The notes: a model not told the origin generated them from the sequence alone. A stretch of 26,571 nt of DNA from a virus (IMGVR_UViG_3300023176_007010:1-26571); one strand, 5' to 3'; counted from the first letter of the stretch, positions 1 to 7,418 are shown. Translations and numbers: made by a program.

Positions 1-87
1 GACTACACCGAATGGTTCGAAGACGAAATATCACAAGGATTGCCATGGGTAAGGATTAAGAAAAGATTGGAGGAAAAGTATCTATAA
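1..87 (+). CDS. C-terminal end of an unidentified protein (partial)
   Basis: Frame 1 is open from the first base of the window and ends at TAA (85-87), giving 28 residues ending in KKRLEEKYL. The stop overlaps the next start in a TAATG arrangement (ATG at 87), the tight coupling usual in phage operons. The tail is charged and probably helical. Too little is present to identify a family. It could instead be a chance open frame, but the exact stop/start overlap favours a real gene. Confidence 0.5.
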   Translation, partial: DYTEWFEDEISQGLPWVRIKKRLEEKYL

Positions 88-842
88 TGCAGAAAATTCA
101 AATAGGAAATAGAAACCAGATAGAACCCATAGAATGGAAACCATACACTGGTGAGACAGTAATTCTTAAAACAATAATTAGAAAAGGCGAACGTATCCAG
201 GAAACCGGTTTCTTTGAAGATAAAGTAAAAGCAGTGCCTAGGGGCAATGCATATTGCATTGGGAACGGTCCGTCTAGGAAGGGATTTGATCTAAATCGAT
301 TAAAAGAGACAGGTCAAACATACGGATGTAATGCTTTGTATAGAGATTTCTTGCCTGACTTTATTTTCTCTGTAGATACTAAAATAACGATGGAGATGGT
401 CGAAAACGAAATAGGCAAGAAAACCATACATTATGCACCATCATTAGAAGTGAATCGTAAGCAAAGTAAAGGTATGTTGCACCTTATACCAAATAATCCA
501 CACTGGATATCTGGTAATGCCGCGTTCTGGACCGCAGGTGTACATGGACACAAAAACATTTACCTGTTAGGATATGATTTCAGAGAATACGGATCAGGAC
601 AACTTAACAACATTTACCAAAACACAAATTGTTACGGCGAACGTAATGATAATAAAATTTTTGAAGGTTGGCTAAAACAATTCCGGGATATGTTAAAAAT
701 GCGTCCTTACGTGAACTACACAATAGTTCATGACAATCCACCTGATTATCTGAACTACCTGCAAACTGGTGTTGATCTTAAAAATAGTAAAATTATAAGT
801 TACAAGGAATTTGAGAAAGTGTTAGCACCTAGTAAGGCCTAA
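87..842 (+). CDS. Putative glycosyltransferase-like protein (GT29/DUF115-like fold)
   Basis: A 251-residue protein. After a ~50-residue leader it has AYCIGNGPSRKGFDL (about residues 55-69), then YGCNALYRDFLPDFIFSVD (79-97) and GNAAFWTAGVHGHKNIYLLG (about 143-162) followed by YDF. This order, a nucleotide-binding-like GNGPS loop, an 'N..Y....D...D' segment and a late 'G..A......G...I.L.G.DF' segment, resembles the GT29 sialyltransferase-like protein at 15066-15677, where the same blocks read VGNAQS, CRIN and TGATAFY...LYGFDF. I infer transfer or handling of a sugar phosphate or nucleotide sugar; the donor is unknown. It starts on the stop of the upstream gene, and its 3' end overlaps the convergent SprT-like gene by 21 nt. 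It could also belong to the DUF115/MptE-like group. Confidence 0.5.
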   Translation: MQKIQIGNRNQIEPIEWKPYTGETVILKTIIRKGERIQETGFFEDKVKAVPRGNAYCIGNGPSRKGFDLNRLKETGQTYGCNALYRDFLPDFIFSVDTKITMEMVENEIGKKTIHYAPSLEVNRKQSKGMLHLIPNNPHWISGNAAFWTAGVHGHKNIYLLGYDFREYGSGQLNNIYQNTNCYGERNDNKIFEGWLKQFRDMLKMRPYVNYTIVHDNPPDYLNYLQTGVDLKNSKIISYKEFEKVLAPSKA

Positions 843-1298
843 TCCAGCACGTCTAAATTTTTCTTTCCACGCAAAAAAGTTTGAATTGTGGTTTGAATAT
901 GGATCTTTCAACCAAGTCATTTGGTAAAGATGTACCATCTCATGTGCCAAGGTTTCAACGAAGTCTTTCCATTTTGGAAACTTACAGTGTAATTCTATGT
1001 AAAAATCAACGTCTATGTGGTATGGTATTTTCCTTTGATCAAACTTACCTTTTGGTGTTTTTCTATTATCCCAGTTAGCGACACACCTGCCCCAATCTTT
1101 GTGTAATTTTTTTACATGTATTTCCACAATTGGTAATCTGCTGTTGAACAACCCCTTGTTTATTATTCTGAACCATGTGTAGGCTTGTTCTAGAGTGGGT
1201 CGAAATCCCACAGTATTTTTATACCTAGCCGCGGTGTTTTCCAACTTTACTTTAAGTTGTTTTTTTACATTTACCGCTTTACTCTTTGTTTTTTTCAT
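822..1298 (-). CDS. SprT-like zinc metalloprotease
   Basis: A 158-residue protein read from ATG 1298-1296; a TTG six codons upstream is less likely. It has the SprT/Spartan signature: an ETLAHEMVHLYQ motif (HExxH at about residues 119-123) preceded by a strand-rich region, and a downstream H137-N-x-x-F with FFAWKEKFRRAGLGL, the usual third-ligand region. SprT-family enzymes digest proteins, in eukaryotic Spartan those crosslinked to DNA. The C-terminal zinc ribbon present in many members is absent. It lies on the strand opposite the replication operon, and its start codon sits directly beside the -35 box of the plus-strand promoter at 1301-1328. The fold call is secure; a role in clearing DNA-bound protein is inference. 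Confidence 0.8.
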   Translation of the reverse strand: MKKTKSKAVNVKKQLKVKLENTAARYKNTVGFRPTLEQAYTWFRIINKGLFNSRLPIVEIHVKKLHKDWGRCVANWDNRKTPKGKFDQRKIPYHIDVDFYIELHCKFPKWKDFVETLAHEMVHLYQMTWLKDPYSNHNSNFFAWKEKFRRAGLGLTRC

Positions 1299-1300
1299 AG

Positions 1301-1328
1301 TTGACAATATTACCAATTATGCTATAAT
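1301..1328 (+). promoter_or_regulatory. Perfect-consensus sigma70-type promoter
   Basis: TTGACA (1301-1306) and TATAAT (1323-1328) are separated by 16 nt. Both hexamers match the bacterial housekeeping sigma consensus exactly. Transcription would start near 1335 and leave about 18 nt of leader before ATG 1353. It faces the replication operon, fitting a strong early promoter read by unmodified host polymerase. Confidence 0.8.
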
Positions 1329-1352
1329 ATACTAATAATTACCTAAAATATC

Positions 1353-2696
1353 ATGGATAAAATGCACACAGATTTGCCAAAAACAATTAACGAAGCACTC
1401 AAAATACTAGCATATAATGATTATTTGTGGGCTCAAGCACCAAACACACAAATAAAACCACATCCAAAGGATCATGAGACTGTGAGATCGTTAGCAGAAT
1501 CACAATACGCCTGGACAGAAAAACAGGCTCGGTTGGCGCTGGTGATACTGAAAAGATACCTCACGAAATTCCAAGCGCACGGAATGGACATCAAACCATT
1601 GCTGGATAATCCACAATATGAAGACGAATTTCGGATAATAAGTTTTGATAAGGTAATAGAAAAATACACAGACGACGACGGTGTAGACAGAATAGAATTA
1701 CGGTTTCCCTACAACAAAAAAGTTATCCAACTTATCAGATGTTTGAAAGATCATAGAGACTTCCCTGCGGGCTACAGTCAATACGACGGAGAGACCAAGA
1801 AATGGACATTCTTACACACAGACGTCACTGCCTACTATCTGACATTGATCGCGGCTAGATACGATTTCAAATTTACTGATGACAGTCTGCTGAAGGACTA
1901 CGAAATGATTAAAAAAGAAGTGATAGGACACAAACAAGCGTCAGCAAGATTGATCGGCGATGAGATTGTGATTGATCATGCTCCACAATCACTGCAAGAG
2001 TATTGGGATCTACATTTAAAAGGCAAACCAGCATTGAAACAAGTGGACTCGTTAAAAAATTTCCACATATCGACTGCCGGAATAGATGTTCACGCGGACA
2101 CGTTGATTGGAAAAAAACTTGCCCATAACAAATACCATAAGTTATGGATAGATTCAAAAGCGTTTTCAAAAAAAGAAGTTGTAAAAGGATTGCTTGAATT
2201 GGACTGCTTTCCACTGATCATGCCAGTTAGTGGGGACATACACATGGAGGCAGACGTTAAAGATTTTTGGGAATGGTTGAACGCATTTAAATCACATGGC
2301 ATAGATTTATTGAATCAATGCAGTTGGGGATTCAATGTCAAAGAGCCAATATTTAAGAAGGATATCGATAAACACAACGAGAACACTTACTTGTTAGACA
2401 ATCAAAGATCACAAGAGTTTTTTGAAAATTTATACGAGTTGCATCAAATGAGTAAACAGTTCAAACTCATTAACCAAGATACCAAAATAATCTTTGTGAG
2501 GAACAGAATACCCAGGGCACTTATCAAAAGCAAAATAGAACCAAAAGCATCTCTGGTAGCATTAGGTGGTGGTTACTATGCAACAGGAACTGATAACCTA
2601 AAAAGACTTCTTGAAAATCTTCCAAAAAAGTTGTATTATAGTGATCATCAACCGAGTAGTTGGGATTGGCATGATCATATTATAATAAAACTTTAG
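1353..2696 (+). CDS. Unidentified replication-associated protein with a HARP-like segment
   Basis: A 447-residue soluble protein and first gene of the early operon. I do not recognise the whole protein. Residues about 113-178 (IELRFPYNKKVIQLIRCLKD, then KKWTFLHTDVTAYYL) resemble the HARP domain pattern of SMARCAL1: a hydrophobic strand with FPYN, a basic helix, then 'K.W.F....' and another helix. In SMARCAL1 this domain binds forked DNA and is fused to an SF2 helicase. Here the next gene, one base away (stop 2694-2696, ATG 2698), is the UvsW SF2 helicase, so a DNA-binding partner is a reasonable inference. The C-terminal ~100 residues end in an aromatic, His-rich segment (SSWDWHDHIIIKL). No helicase motifs are present. 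Confidence 0.6.
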   Translation: MDKMHTDLPKTINEALKILAYNDYLWAQAPNTQIKPHPKDHETVRSLAESQYAWTEKQARLALVILKRYLTKFQAHGMDIKPLLDNPQYEDEFRIISFDKVIEKYTDDDGVDRIELRFPYNKKVIQLIRCLKDHRDFPAGYSQYDGETKKWTFLHTDVTAYYLTLIAARYDFKFTDDSLLKDYEMIKKEVIGHKQASARLIGDEIVIDHAPQSLQEYWDLHLKGKPALKQVDSLKNFHISTAGIDVHADTLIGKKLAHNKYHKLWIDSKAFSKKEVVKGLLELDCFPLIMPVSGDIHMEADVKDFWEWLNAFKSHGIDLLNQCSWGFNVKEPIFKKDIDKHNENTYLLDNQRSQEFFENLYELHQMSKQFKLINQDTKIIFVRNRIPRALIKSKIEPKASLVALGGGYYATGTDNLKRLLENLPKKLYYSDHQPSSWDWHDHIIIKL

Positions 2697-2697
2697 A

Positions 2698-4161
2698 ATG
2701 AGCAGTTGTAAATTAGTAATAAAAGACGAGGTCAACGTGAAGTTCGAAAACCTAAGCCTCGAATGGCGGAAGAGACTTTCCAATAAATTCAAATACGAGA
2801 TCCCTTATGCGAGGCACCTGCCTGCTGTGAAACTAGGTAGATGGGATGGCAAGGTCAGTTTCTTTGGTCTCGGAGGAACAACGTATCTAAATCTCGTGGA
2901 TCAGATCCTACCGATATTGGAAGACGGCGGAGTGTACGTGGATTTTGAAGATCGTAGAGAACAACACAACTTTCAATTCAAGGCAGTAGATAAAGATTAC
3001 CTTGCACACATCACATGGCCAGACACACATCCTTGTGCAGGACAGCCAATACAGTTACGTGATTATCAGGTAGAAACAATAAACAAGTTTATCGAGAATC
3101 CACAATGCATACAAGAGATAGCCACAGGCGCAGGTAAGACAATAATAACAGCCGCACTGTGCCAGTTAGTAGAACCTTACGGACGAACACTGACCATCGT
3201 ACCAAACAAGAGTTTGGTCACACAGACGGAAGAAGACTTCCTTGCCTGTAATCTCGATGTTGGGGTGTACTACGGAGACAGGAAGGAACTGGGTAGATTC
3301 AACACAATAGCAACCTGGCAATCACTGAACGTGCTTGAAAAGAAAAGTAAGGATGAACACACAACAGATTTCCTAGAAGCCATACAAGGCATCAACACAG
3401 TGATAATTGATGAGGTGCACATGGCGAAAGCAGATGTTTTGAAAAGATTACTCACAGGTCCCTTTGCACACTGCGGCATACGTTGGGGACTCACGGGTAC
3501 AGTGCCAAAAGCAGATTATGAATTCATGGGGTTAAAATGTAGTATCGGTGATGTTGCAAACAGGATTCAGGCAAGCGAATTACAAGACAAAGGTGTATTA
3601 GCCAACTGTCATGTCAACGTTTTACAGACTCAAGATCATCCACAGTTCAAAACTTATGGGGAAGAATTGAAATGGCTAACAACCGACACAACCAGAATGT
3701 CCTGGGTCGCAAACACCGTACAAGATATAGCAACTTCAGGAAACACGTTGATACTAGTCGACAGAATATCAGCAGGCGAGATACTCGAAAAGAAAATCAA
3801 GGATGCAGTGTTCGTGTCGGGATCAACTAAAAACACAGACAGGAAGGAACAATATGATGAAGTATCTACTAGCCAGAATAAAGTTATTATTGCCACATAT
3901 GGAGTTGCCGCTGTTGGCATTAATATTCCTAGGATTTTTAATCTTGTCCTTATAGAGCCAGGCAAGTCTTTTGTCAGGGTCATACAGAGTATAGGACGTG
4001 GCATCAGGAAAGCAGAAGACAAGGACAGTGTACAGATATGGGACATTACCAGCAGTTGCAAGTTTGCGAAAAGACATCTAGGGCAAAGGAAAAAGTTTTA
4101 CAAAGAGGCCAATTATCCGTATAATATAGAAAAGATAAATTATGAAAATCCTTACACTTGA
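2698..4161 (+). CDS. uvsW: UvsW-type DNA/RNA helicase (SF2)
   Basis: A 487-residue superfamily 2 helicase. The N-terminal ~110 residues match the small dsDNA-binding domain of UvsW (LPAVKLGRWDGKVSFFGLGG). Then come a Q-motif-like LRDYQVETI (120-128), Walker A ATGAGKTI (142-149), the DEVH box in TVIIDEVHMA (about 234-243), motif III-like GLTGT (264-268) and motif VI QSIGRGIRKAEDKD near the C-terminus. T4 UvsW branch-migrates recombination intermediates, unwinds R-loops and helps switch replication from origin-dependent to recombination-dependent mode. T4 UvsW is about 587 residues, and marine relatives are shorter like this one. It follows the HARP-like gene with no gap and overlaps the next gene by 20 nt. 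Confidence 0.92.
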   Translation: MSSCKLVIKDEVNVKFENLSLEWRKRLSNKFKYEIPYARHLPAVKLGRWDGKVSFFGLGGTTYLNLVDQILPILEDGGVYVDFEDRREQHNFQFKAVDKDYLAHITWPDTHPCAGQPIQLRDYQVETINKFIENPQCIQEIATGAGKTIITAALCQLVEPYGRTLTIVPNKSLVTQTEEDFLACNLDVGVYYGDRKELGRFNTIATWQSLNVLEKKSKDEHTTDFLEAIQGINTVIIDEVHMAKADVLKRLLTGPFAHCGIRWGLTGTVPKADYEFMGLKCSIGDVANRIQASELQDKGVLANCHVNVLQTQDHPQFKTYGEELKWLTTDTTRMSWVANTVQDIATSGNTLILVDRISAGEILEKKIKDAVFVSGSTKNTDRKEQYDEVSTSQNKVIIATYGVAAVGINIPRIFNLVLIEPGKSFVRVIQSIGRGIRKAEDKDSVQIWDITSSCKFAKRHLGQRKKFYKEANYPYNIEKINYENPYT

Positions 4162-4645
4162 TGACAGAACGTATAAGTTAGAAAAAATACCCGAATGGGT
4201 AGATGAGAAGTTGCGATTCGCAGTGCTGGACAATTCAGATCCTGCCAATCCGGATTTCTTCTATATACCTTTGATATTCCTGGAAAGTTTCAACGCACCC
4301 GCGGCGGTGCTGGAAATAGGAGATCACAAGATAAAAATGCCTCTAGATTGGAAAATGTTGATAGGTGAAGCAGGACAATCGGAAATGCACGTACTACCCA
4401 TTACAAGTTTAAATGACAGAGGTTTCGATGCATTCACTTTTAACCCGTTGTCAAGTTCCAAACCAGAATTCATGCCAATAGACGTTGTTGACATTTACAC
4501 AGAGGTGAAGTGGTACTTCCCAAAAATAAAATCAGGACAGATGCTAGCCGTCCCATTGACCGATGGACGCAGACCCATGTGTGCCTACTTTGTAAAGGAC
4601 ATATCAAGACAGTGCGAGCAAGTTGACTATGGCTCAGTCTGGTAG
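4142..4645 (+). CDS. Conserved hypothetical protein downstream of uvsW
   Basis: A 167-residue acidic soluble protein with no signal peptide or membrane segment. Notable stretches are MPLDWKMLIGEAGQSEMHVL (about 108-127 in the region after IKMPL), a LNDRGFDAFTFNPLSSS segment, and a C-terminal VKWYFPKIKSGQMLAVPL and CAYFVKD. I have an unverified impression of similar proteins beside replication genes in marine T4-like phages. I assign no function. It overlaps uvsW by 20 nt and the following small gene by 17 nt, so it is translated as part of the same operon. Confidence 0.75.
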   Translation: MKILTLDDRTYKLEKIPEWVDEKLRFAVLDNSDPANPDFFYIPLIFLESFNAPAAVLEIGDHKIKMPLDWKMLIGEAGQSEMHVLPITSLNDRGFDAFTFNPLSSSKPEFMPIDVVDIYTEVKWYFPKIKSGQMLAVPLTDGRRPMCAYFVKDISRQCEQVDYGSVW

Positions 4646-4862
4646 ACGAACAATCATCATAGATGCGCCCATAATGATAACCAGCAACAAAATTGCGGTA
4701 TGGATGGACGAAAATTGGATGCATGACTTTTTTGATTTTATGAAGGAAAACAAATTTAAACTTTCAGGTTTACAACACATGCACAATAAAATAAAATTAA
4801 CCTTTGTAACAGCAAAAGAATGTACAATGTTTGGATTGAAATATGCCAGCAGAAAAAAATAG
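4629..4862 (+). CDS. Small hypothetical protein
   Basis: A 77-residue protein from ATG 4629; a TTG two codons upstream at 4623 is an alternative start. It begins MAQSGRRTIIIDAPIMITSN, has a helix with WMDENWMHDFFDFMKENKF and ends LKYASRKK. The position and strand/helix/strand character recall small translational or clamp-associated proteins, but I see no RegA signature and assign no function. It overlaps its neighbours by 17 and 20 nt, which supports a real coding sequence. Confidence 0.65.
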   Translation: MAQSGRRTIIIDAPIMITSNKIAVWMDENWMHDFFDFMKENKFKLSGLQHMHNKIKLTFVTAKECTMFGLKYASRKK

Positions 4863-5295
4863 AAAATTTTTTGATCTAAGGAACGGACTCAAAGCGGTAG
4901 ACTTCCGTAACAAGGACTACTTCGACAGGATCGATGACAAAGAGAAATCTTTGTATTCACCATACATGCTGATGAGGTATGTATCGAATGTCTCATCAAA
5001 GGATAGATTCTTTGTAGAACACTACGTAGAGATGATAAACGAGTGTGTAAACAAACACTGCTTTACGTTAGGCAAACACAAAAAACTGCTATGGATATTG
5101 ACCGCGATGTGTGGTGCGTTACAACAGCAGTTCCATCCGTGGATGAAGCCGATGAAGCGTGTTCCAAATAAGAGTTTAAAAAAGTTACAGGAAATATATC
5201 CGACGTGGAAAGAATCCGATTTGGAAACACTGGACAAGGTTATAACAGACAGAGAACTTGAGGAGTTAATTGAAGCACATGGCATCAACGAATAA
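4843..5295 (+). CDS. 62: Probable clamp-loader small subunit, gp62-like
   Basis: A 150-residue protein. The order of elements matches my recollection of marine T4-like gp62: an N-terminal helix with NKDYFDRIDD, a SLYSPYMLMRYVSN block (cf. 'PF.INR.LS'), a helix running into CGALQQQFHPWMKPMKR (cf. 'IRP.KRF.KW.K'), and a C-terminal helical pair with LETLDKVITDRELEEL. In T4, gp62 joins four gp44 ATPases to load the gp45 clamp; it has no ATPase motif itself, and none is visible here. The gp44 and gp45 genes are not in the window. The operon position between uvsW and other replication genes fits. A different small helical protein remains possible. Confidence 0.6.
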   Translation: MPAEKNRKFFDLRNGLKAVDFRNKDYFDRIDDKEKSLYSPYMLMRYVSNVSSKDRFFVEHYVEMINECVNKHCFTLGKHKKLLWILTAMCGALQQQFHPWMKPMKRVPNKSLKKLQEIYPTWKESDLETLDKVITDRELEELIEAHGINE

Positions 5296-5962
5296 ATGCA
5301 CATACTGTGGCAAGGAATTCGCGAAGGAAAGGACCTTACAGGTACACTTGTGCGAACCCAAACGTAGATACCTACAGCGTGATGAAAAATGGGTGGTCAA
5401 TGCGTTCATGGTGTTTCAAAGATTCTATCAGATACACCAACACAACTCGAAACCAAAGACATACGACGACTTCGTGAAGAGTGCTTATTACAATGCGTTT
5501 GTAAAGTTTGGCAGATACATCATGCACATCAACCCATTGTATCCAGACAAATACATAGACTATGTGCTCCAATCAAAAGTAAAACTGGATCATTGGTCTA
5601 GAGACGACTTATATGAGTTGTATCTTGTAGAGGCACTCAAGACAGAGCCAGTGGAGGCGGCACTACAGAGGAGCATAGCCACAATGATGGACTGGGCGAC
5701 AGAGCAAAACGCACAATGGTCAGACTACTTCAGATTGGTAAACACAAACAGAGCAGTGGCACACATACAGCAAGGCAAGATCAGTCCTTGGTTGCTGTTA
5801 GGTTGCAACGCAGGCAAAAGGATGTTAAAATCATTCAACGACGAACAACTACAAATGATAGAAAAATTTATAAACCCAAGTTTCTGGCCAAGCAAGTTGA
5901 AAAGTTATCCGGCGGATCTTATGCTGGTACAGGACACAGCAAGGGAGGCCAAGATTGTCTAA
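5279..5962 (+). CDS. C2H2/C2HC zinc-finger-like conserved protein
   Basis: A 227-residue protein from ATG 5279; the in-frame TTG at 5270 is less likely. An N-terminal zinc finger, CTYCGKEFAKERTLQVHLC, has C-x2-C and H-x-C ligands at about residues 7-25 of the MASTNK start, followed by a basic KRRYLQRDEK. The rest is helical, with YYNAFVKFGRYIMHINPLYP and KISPWLLLGCNAGKRML. I recall zinc-finger proteins of this size in the replication region of cyanomyoviruses but cannot name a function; nucleic-acid binding is the obvious inference. It overlaps the gp62-like gene by 17 nt and the next gene by 8 nt. Confidence 0.75.
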   Translation: MASTNKCTYCGKEFAKERTLQVHLCEPKRRYLQRDEKWVVNAFMVFQRFYQIHQHNSKPKTYDDFVKSAYYNAFVKFGRYIMHINPLYPDKYIDYVLQSKVKLDHWSRDDLYELYLVEALKTEPVEAALQRSIATMMDWATEQNAQWSDYFRLVNTNRAVAHIQQGKISPWLLLGCNAGKRMLKSFNDEQLQMIEKFINPSFWPSKLKSYPADLMLVQDTAREAKIV

Positions 5963-6188
5963 AGTAAACTTAGAAATTGCAGATAACTTAGAGTTCGAAG
6001 ACGGAGACATGGCGATCACTATAAAACCCGATGGTGCAATAGGAAAGATCATAATGCCAAAGATGAACGAAGAGATCAGGAACAGCGAAGGTTACAGGAA
6101 AATGCTTGATGTTGTGGAACTGTTGTCACCGGGGGCCAAAGAAGAATTTATAAAACATGACTCGAAAGAAAAAGGAAGTGTACACTAA
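5955..6188 (+). CDS. Small acidic conserved hypothetical protein (TTG start)
   Basis: A 77-residue protein starting at TTG 5955, with an AGGGAGG-like site at 5942-5948 in good position. It contains LEFEDGDMAITIKPDGAIGK, then a helix with NSEGYRKMLDVVELLSPGA and ends KEKGSVH. It looks like a small beta-plus-helix protein. Its stop TAA (6186-6188) overlaps the ATG of the mini-DnaE gene, so the two are coupled. A functional link to that protein is possible but unproven. Confidence 0.7.
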   Translation: MSKVNLEIADNLEFEDGDMAITIKPDGAIGKIIMPKMNEEIRNSEGYRKMLDVVELLSPGAKEEFIKHDSKEKGSVH

Positions 6189-6778
6189 TGCCTGATGTAG
6201 ATATAGATTTTTATGACAGAGACAACACACTGAAGTTGTTCAAACACACACCTGCATCAATGATCAAAGACGGTAAAAGCGAGAAACACAAGACTGGAGT
6301 TTACTTCCACGCAGTGCCAGAACATCCTATCACAGGACACGCAACGCTTGATTACAAACAAGCAGAGGACAGAGGCTACTTCAAGATCGATTGCTTGAAC
6401 GTAAACATCTACAAGGACGTCAAGTCTGAGCAGGAACTAGTAGAACTAATGATACAGGAACCTGATTGGGACATGTTGAAAGATCCAAAAATTGTAGAAA
6501 CCCTTTTCCACCTAAATGGTCATTTTGACATCGTGTCCAGACTGGAACCAAAGACCATAGAACAACTTGCGGCCGTGCTGGCCATTATACGTCCTGCCAA
6601 AAGACACCTCATGCACAAAGACTGGGTGGACATAATGAAAGAAGTATGGGTGCGTCCAACTGACGGATCATACTTCTTCAAGAAGTCCCACGCTGTCGCA
6701 TACGCACAGGCCATAGTGGTGCAGATGAATCTGATACAAAAGGCTAAATATAGTTTTGATGCAACATCAAAAAACTAA
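6188..6778 (+). CDS. Miniature DnaE-like (DNA polymerase III alpha family) protein
   Basis: A 196-residue protein whose first residues are the C-family polymerase catalytic motif: M-PDVDIDF, with D3 and D5 matching E. coli D401 and D403. YFKIDCL (64-70) carries K66 and D68, matching the KFDFLGL motif with D555. IEQLAAVLAIIRPAKRH (124-140) parallels 'FEDLIAL.ALYRPGP', and FFKKSHAVAYAQAIVVQ (163-179) parallels 'GFNKSHAAAYALISYQ'. All three catalytic Asp positions survive. The N-terminal palm with its GS motif, the PHP domain, most of the fingers and the tail are missing; a normal DnaE has ~1160 residues. No upstream frame supplies them. A role as polymerase accessory, competitor or complementing subunit is inference. 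It is coupled (TAATG) to the upstream gene. Confidence 0.8.
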   Translation: MPDVDIDFYDRDNTLKLFKHTPASMIKDGKSEKHKTGVYFHAVPEHPITGHATLDYKQAEDRGYFKIDCLNVNIYKDVKSEQELVELMIQEPDWDMLKDPKIVETLFHLNGHFDIVSRLEPKTIEQLAAVLAIIRPAKRHLMHKDWVDIMKEVWVRPTDGSYFFKKSHAVAYAQAIVVQMNLIQKAKYSFDATSKN

Positions 6779-7043
6779 AAAGCTCAAAAAAAAATCCAAA
6801 ACACAAATAGTAGACCTACCCAATGATGGACCACTGACCATAATTCCTCTGTCGGCCGTGCTTTCAGACTACCTCAAGAATAAAAGCAAACACAGAGTCA
6901 AAGTACTAAACAAAGAAGACCAACTGGATTCTCGTTGGATAAAAGACGAAATGCCATACTGGCAAGCAATCTGGCTTGAAAAGGGAATAAGTTTGAAATG
7001 GGATCGCAGACAGCGATCTTTTTTTTTGAGTGCTGTTAAGTAG
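6759..7043 (+). CDS. Small basic hypothetical protein, last gene of the early operon
   Basis: A 94-residue protein from ATG 6759 (TTG 6756 is the alternative). The N-terminus is very lysine-rich (TKKLKKKSKTQ), the middle is PLTIIPLSAVLSDYLKNK, and the C-terminal third holds DSRWIKDEMPYWQAIWLEKG. The start overlaps the end of the mini-DnaE gene by 20 nt. The last residues, WDRRQRSFFLSAVK, are encoded by the operon's terminator hairpin and T-run (7002-7027). No function is recognised; the basic tail suggests nucleic-acid contact. Confidence 0.65.
   Translation: MQHQKTKKLKKKSKTQIVDLPNDGPLTIIPLSAVLSDYLKNKSKHRVKVLNKEDQLDSRWIKDEMPYWQAIWLEKGISLKWDRRQRSFFLSAVK
7002..7027 (+). terminator. Intrinsic terminator inside the end of a coding sequence
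   Basis: GATCGC (7002-7007), loop AGACA (7008-7012), GCGATC (7013-7018), then nine T (7019-7027). This is a perfect 6-bp stem with a strong U-tract in the plus direction, placed 16 nt before the stop codon of the last operon gene and just before the convergent gene ending at 7036. Confidence 0.85.
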
Positions 7044-7410
7044 GTTTACGTACTAGTTGGATAGTACGTCTCTTTACCCGTTTCTTAGAAATATCTGATA
7101 GTCTCACTGTTGGACCATGGACAATTTCAACGTCTTTGGAATTTAGAGTAACCAGAGTAGACCTAAAATATCTGAATTCACCTTTGAGGAATATGTTGAT
7201 TGGCAATTTCCTGTTAGACTCATGCCACCAAGTCTCACCACATTTTAGGAATCTCATCTTGTCCTGGGGCATCATGAGCCTGCCGTAATCGTAGAAACTG
7301 ATCACATTGACATCCTCGTTTTGTACTATGCCCACATACTCCAACTCGCCCTTCCTTATCAGGCTCAAAAATGGGAACTTGTCTCTTAATGTGTTAAAAA
7401 TTTCGTTCAT
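7036..7410 (-). CDS. Conserved hypothetical protein of marine T4-like phages
   Basis: A 124-residue soluble basic protein: MNEIFNTLRDKFPFLSLIRK at the N-terminus, an ISFYDYGRLMMPQDKMRFLK block, WWHESNRKLPINIFLKGEF, and a basic C-terminus KKRVKRRTIQLVRKPT. I recall a very similar protein as a strongly conserved hypothetical in cyanomyoviruses, but cannot verify this here and know of no function. It converges on the early operon, with 8 nt of overlap at 7036-7043, and is divergent from the virion-protein gene behind the TATAAATA box. Confidence 0.8.
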   Translation of the reverse strand: MNEIFNTLRDKFPFLSLIRKGELEYVGIVQNEDVNVISFYDYGRLMMPQDKMRFLKCGETWWHESNRKLPINIFLKGEFRYFRSTLVTLNSKDVEIVHGPTVRLSDISKKRVKRRTIQLVRKPT

Positions 7411-7418
7411 TCTATATC

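Noticed and set aside
4843-5295. Late sigma factor gp55 as identity for the 150-residue protein
   Set aside because: No sigma region 2-like aromatic/basic helix is visible; block order fits gp62 better.
5955-6190. Idea that the missing palm of the mini-DnaE protein is encoded upstream with a frameshift
   Set aside because: The 5955 product shows no palm motif (GS loop) and its stop overlaps the ATG cleanly in the TAATG style of neighbouring real genes.
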